Of a stretch of 64,000 nt of DNA, positions 62,637 to 64,000 are shown one piece after another. The translations under genes and the position numbers were made by a program. The first letter of the stretch is position 1, and each line of letters starts with the position of its first letter. The notes under the pieces were generated by a model. That model made no database searches and was not told the DNA's origin. It worked only from the letters and a program-made list of their open reading frames with translations. Source of the DNA: Candidatus Binatia bacterium (lineage in GTDB: Bacteria; Vulcanimicrobiota; Vulcanimicrobiia; Vulcanimicrobiales; Vulcanimicrobiaceae); NCBI GenBank assembly GCA_035541935.1, contig DATKMJ010000063.1:1-64000 (forward strand), in the 5' to 3' direction.

Positions 62637-64000
62637 ATGCTTTCGAGACGTGTTTTCGCTTGCATCGTGCTCGCAGCAACGGCCGCCTGTTCGACGAGCG
62701 CCTCGTTCTCCAACGCGGGGGCGATGCTGCCCGCCATGCAGAGATCGCCGGTTCGCTTCGCCAACGGCAAGACGCCGATCAAGCACGTCGTCTTCATCAT
62801 TCAAGAGAATCGCAGCTTTGAGAACTTCTTCGCCGGATTCCCCGGCGCGGACGCCCCGTTGTACGGCTTCGCGCTGCACAGCCACAGACGCGTGAAGGTC
62901 CCGCTGCACCAGACGGACTTCGAGACCAACCCGAACCTGCCGCATACGTGGCAGGCGGCGATCACCGGATGGCACAAAGGGAAGATGGACGGTTTCCACA
63001 CCGGCCCCGGCATGAATTTTGCCGCCTACGCGTACGCGGAGCACTCGCAGATCGGGCCCTATTGGGCGATGGCTCAGCAGTACGTGCTCGCCGATAAGAT
63101 GTTCCCCGACGAGTTCGGGGGCAGTTATGTCGTCCACATGATGGCCGTCGCGGCCAACGACGATCTCAGCCCAACCGAAGCGCTGGTCAATCAGCCGACG
63201 CACGCGCCCGAAGATTGCGACTCGCCGCCGCAGACGCGCAGCTCGCTCGTCAACATCTATCGGCAGGTCGGGCGCGGCAACGGGCCGTTCCCATGCTTCA
63301 CGCAGTTCGACTCGCTCGCCAACGTCCTCGACGACGCCGGCGTATCGTGGCGGTTCTATATCAAGCGCCACCTCAACGGCGGGCTCTACTCGCCGTTCGA
63401 AGCGCTCTCCTACGTTCGTTACGGTCCCGACTGGGATAGGAATATCATCGCCCCGCAGACGCGCGTGCTTACGGATATCAAACGCGGCCGTCTCGCCGCG
63501 GTGACGTGGGTAACGCCGAGCCGCAACGACTCCGATCTTCCCGGCACCCACAGCGACCACGGGCCGTCGTGGGTTACCGCGATCGTCAACGAGATCGGCG
63601 AGAGCAAGTTCTGGAAATCCACTGCGATCGTCGTCGTGTGGGACGAATGGGGGGGCTGGTACGACAACGTGCCTCCACCGCAGCTTGACTTCCGCGGACT
63701 AGGGATTCGCGTTCCCTGTTTGATCATCTCGCCGTATGCGAAGGAAGGGACGTCCGGAGCCGGATACGTCTCGCACACGCAATACGAGTACGCGAGCGTT
63801 TTGAAGTTCGTCGAAGAGATCTTCGATCTGCCGCCGATCGGACCTGGCTCGCAAGGCTACGCCGACACGCGAGCCAACAGCATCGCCGATAGTTTCGACT
63901 TTTCGCAGAGCCCGCGCGCCTTCACGCCGTTCGGCTCGAAATATCCGGCGTCGTACTTCATCAACGAGCCGCCGTCGGACGCTTCGGTGGACGACGAGTA
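62637..64000 (+). CDS. Phosphoesterase (phospholipase C / acid phosphatase family), 5' part
   Basis: The gene runs off the window; 454 codons are visible. It starts at ATG 62637 with GGGAGG upstream and has a lipoprotein-like signal (FACIVLAATAACSTS). The family core is clear: KHVVFIIQENRSFENFFAGF with the metal-binding Glu-Asn pair, a TWVTPSRNDSDLPGTHSDHG block, VVVWDEWGGWYDNVPPP, and VPCLIISPYAKEG. Such enzymes hydrolyse phospholipid or phosphate-ester bonds outside the cytoplasm. It starts 25 nt after the tRNA-Thr CCA end. Confidence 0.92.
   Translation, partial: MLSRRVFACIVLAATAACSTSASFSNAGAMLPAMQRSPVRFANGKTPIKHVVFIIQENRSFENFFAGFPGADAPLYGFALHSHRRVKVPLHQTDFETNPNLPHTWQAAITGWHKGKMDGFHTGPGMNFAAYAYAEHSQIGPYWAMAQQYVLADKMFPDEFGGSYVVHMMAVAANDDLSPTEALVNQPTHAPEDCDSPPQTRSSLVNIYRQVGRGNGPFPCFTQFDSLANVLDDAGVSWRFYIKRHLNGGLYSPFEALSYVRYGPDWDRNIIAPQTRVLTDIKRGRLAAVTWVTPSRNDSDLPGTHSDHGPSWVTAIVNEIGESKFWKSTAIVVVWDEWGGWYDNVPPPQLDFRGLGIRVPCLIISPYAKEGTSGAGYVSHTQYEYASVLKFVEEIFDLPPIGPGSQGYADTRANSIADSFDFSQSPRAFTPFGSKYPASYFINEPPSDASVDDE

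Overview
The window is a GC-rich (roughly 65%) chromosomal piece from a diderm bacterium. A TonB-dependent receptor, two TolC-type outer-membrane channels and a LolA-like protein show an outer membrane. Several other genes recall monoderm or deep-branching lineages: a SigH-like sigma factor, a membrane protein with PASTA repeats, a YacL-like PIN-TRAM protein, OpcA next to zwf, and a transaldolase-phosphoglucose isomerase fusion. The mix, with its beta-propeller lipoproteins, fits Candidatus Eremiobacterota (WPS-2, Vulcanimicrobiota) or a relative. That placement is inference from gene content; no rRNA is present. I see no CRISPR array, prophage or intact insertion sequence.

Layout. 1-3151 is accessory: the 3' end of an RHS protein with a variable C-terminal (probably toxin) domain, a candidate immunity gene 3 nt behind it, a frameshifted propeller lipoprotein, and about 470 nt without a gene. 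3152-13571 is a histidine-utilisation locus: hutH, then a large TonB receptor on the other strand, then hutU-hutI-HutF-like amidohydrolase and a small lipoprotein. 13590-21273 is an efflux operon (LolA-like protein, TetR, HlyD, DHA2-type MFS pump, two tandem TolC proteins), with two inverted repeats flanking a sigma70-like promoter. 21285-29340 (minus strand) is a pentose-phosphate operon: tkt, tal-pgi, zwf, opcA, pgl. 29432-31353 is dapD plus an aminotransferase. 31325-37514 (minus strand) holds radA, glutamate formimidoyltransferase, an M16 peptidase and an aldehyde dehydrogenase. 37578-45714 is a long plus-strand run: cmk, plsC, ispH, a polyprenyl synthase, a double GT-C glycosyltransferase, yebC and a PASTA protein. 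45711-57567 is mostly housekeeping: a propeller lipoprotein, rpe, thiL, rpmB, plsX, hemW, PIN-TRAM, ispD, ispF, cysE, cysS, rlmB, sigH and a racemase-family gene. 57564-64000 has a ferredoxin-like protein, four tRNAs (two Thr, Tyr, Gly), an HNH endonuclease whose stop codon lies in a tRNA, a GNAT protein, secreted proteins and lipoproteins, and the start of a phosphoesterase.

How genes work together. HutH, HutU and HutI take histidine to formiminoglutamate. Two possible exits are present: the HutF-like deiminase beside them and a glutamate formimidoyltransferase 22 kb away. Genes are packed tightly, often with 4-nt start/stop overlaps of the form ATGA, GTGA, TTGA and apparently CTGA. At least two copies of a palindromic repeat lie inside or across coding sequence: at the hutI/hutF junction and inside thiL. 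The most unusual items are the RHS toxin/immunity pair, these coding repeats, the TetR operator arrangement, the GT-C fusion with an inserted soluble domain, the HNH-tRNA overlap, and genes that appear to lack an ATG, GTG or TTG start.
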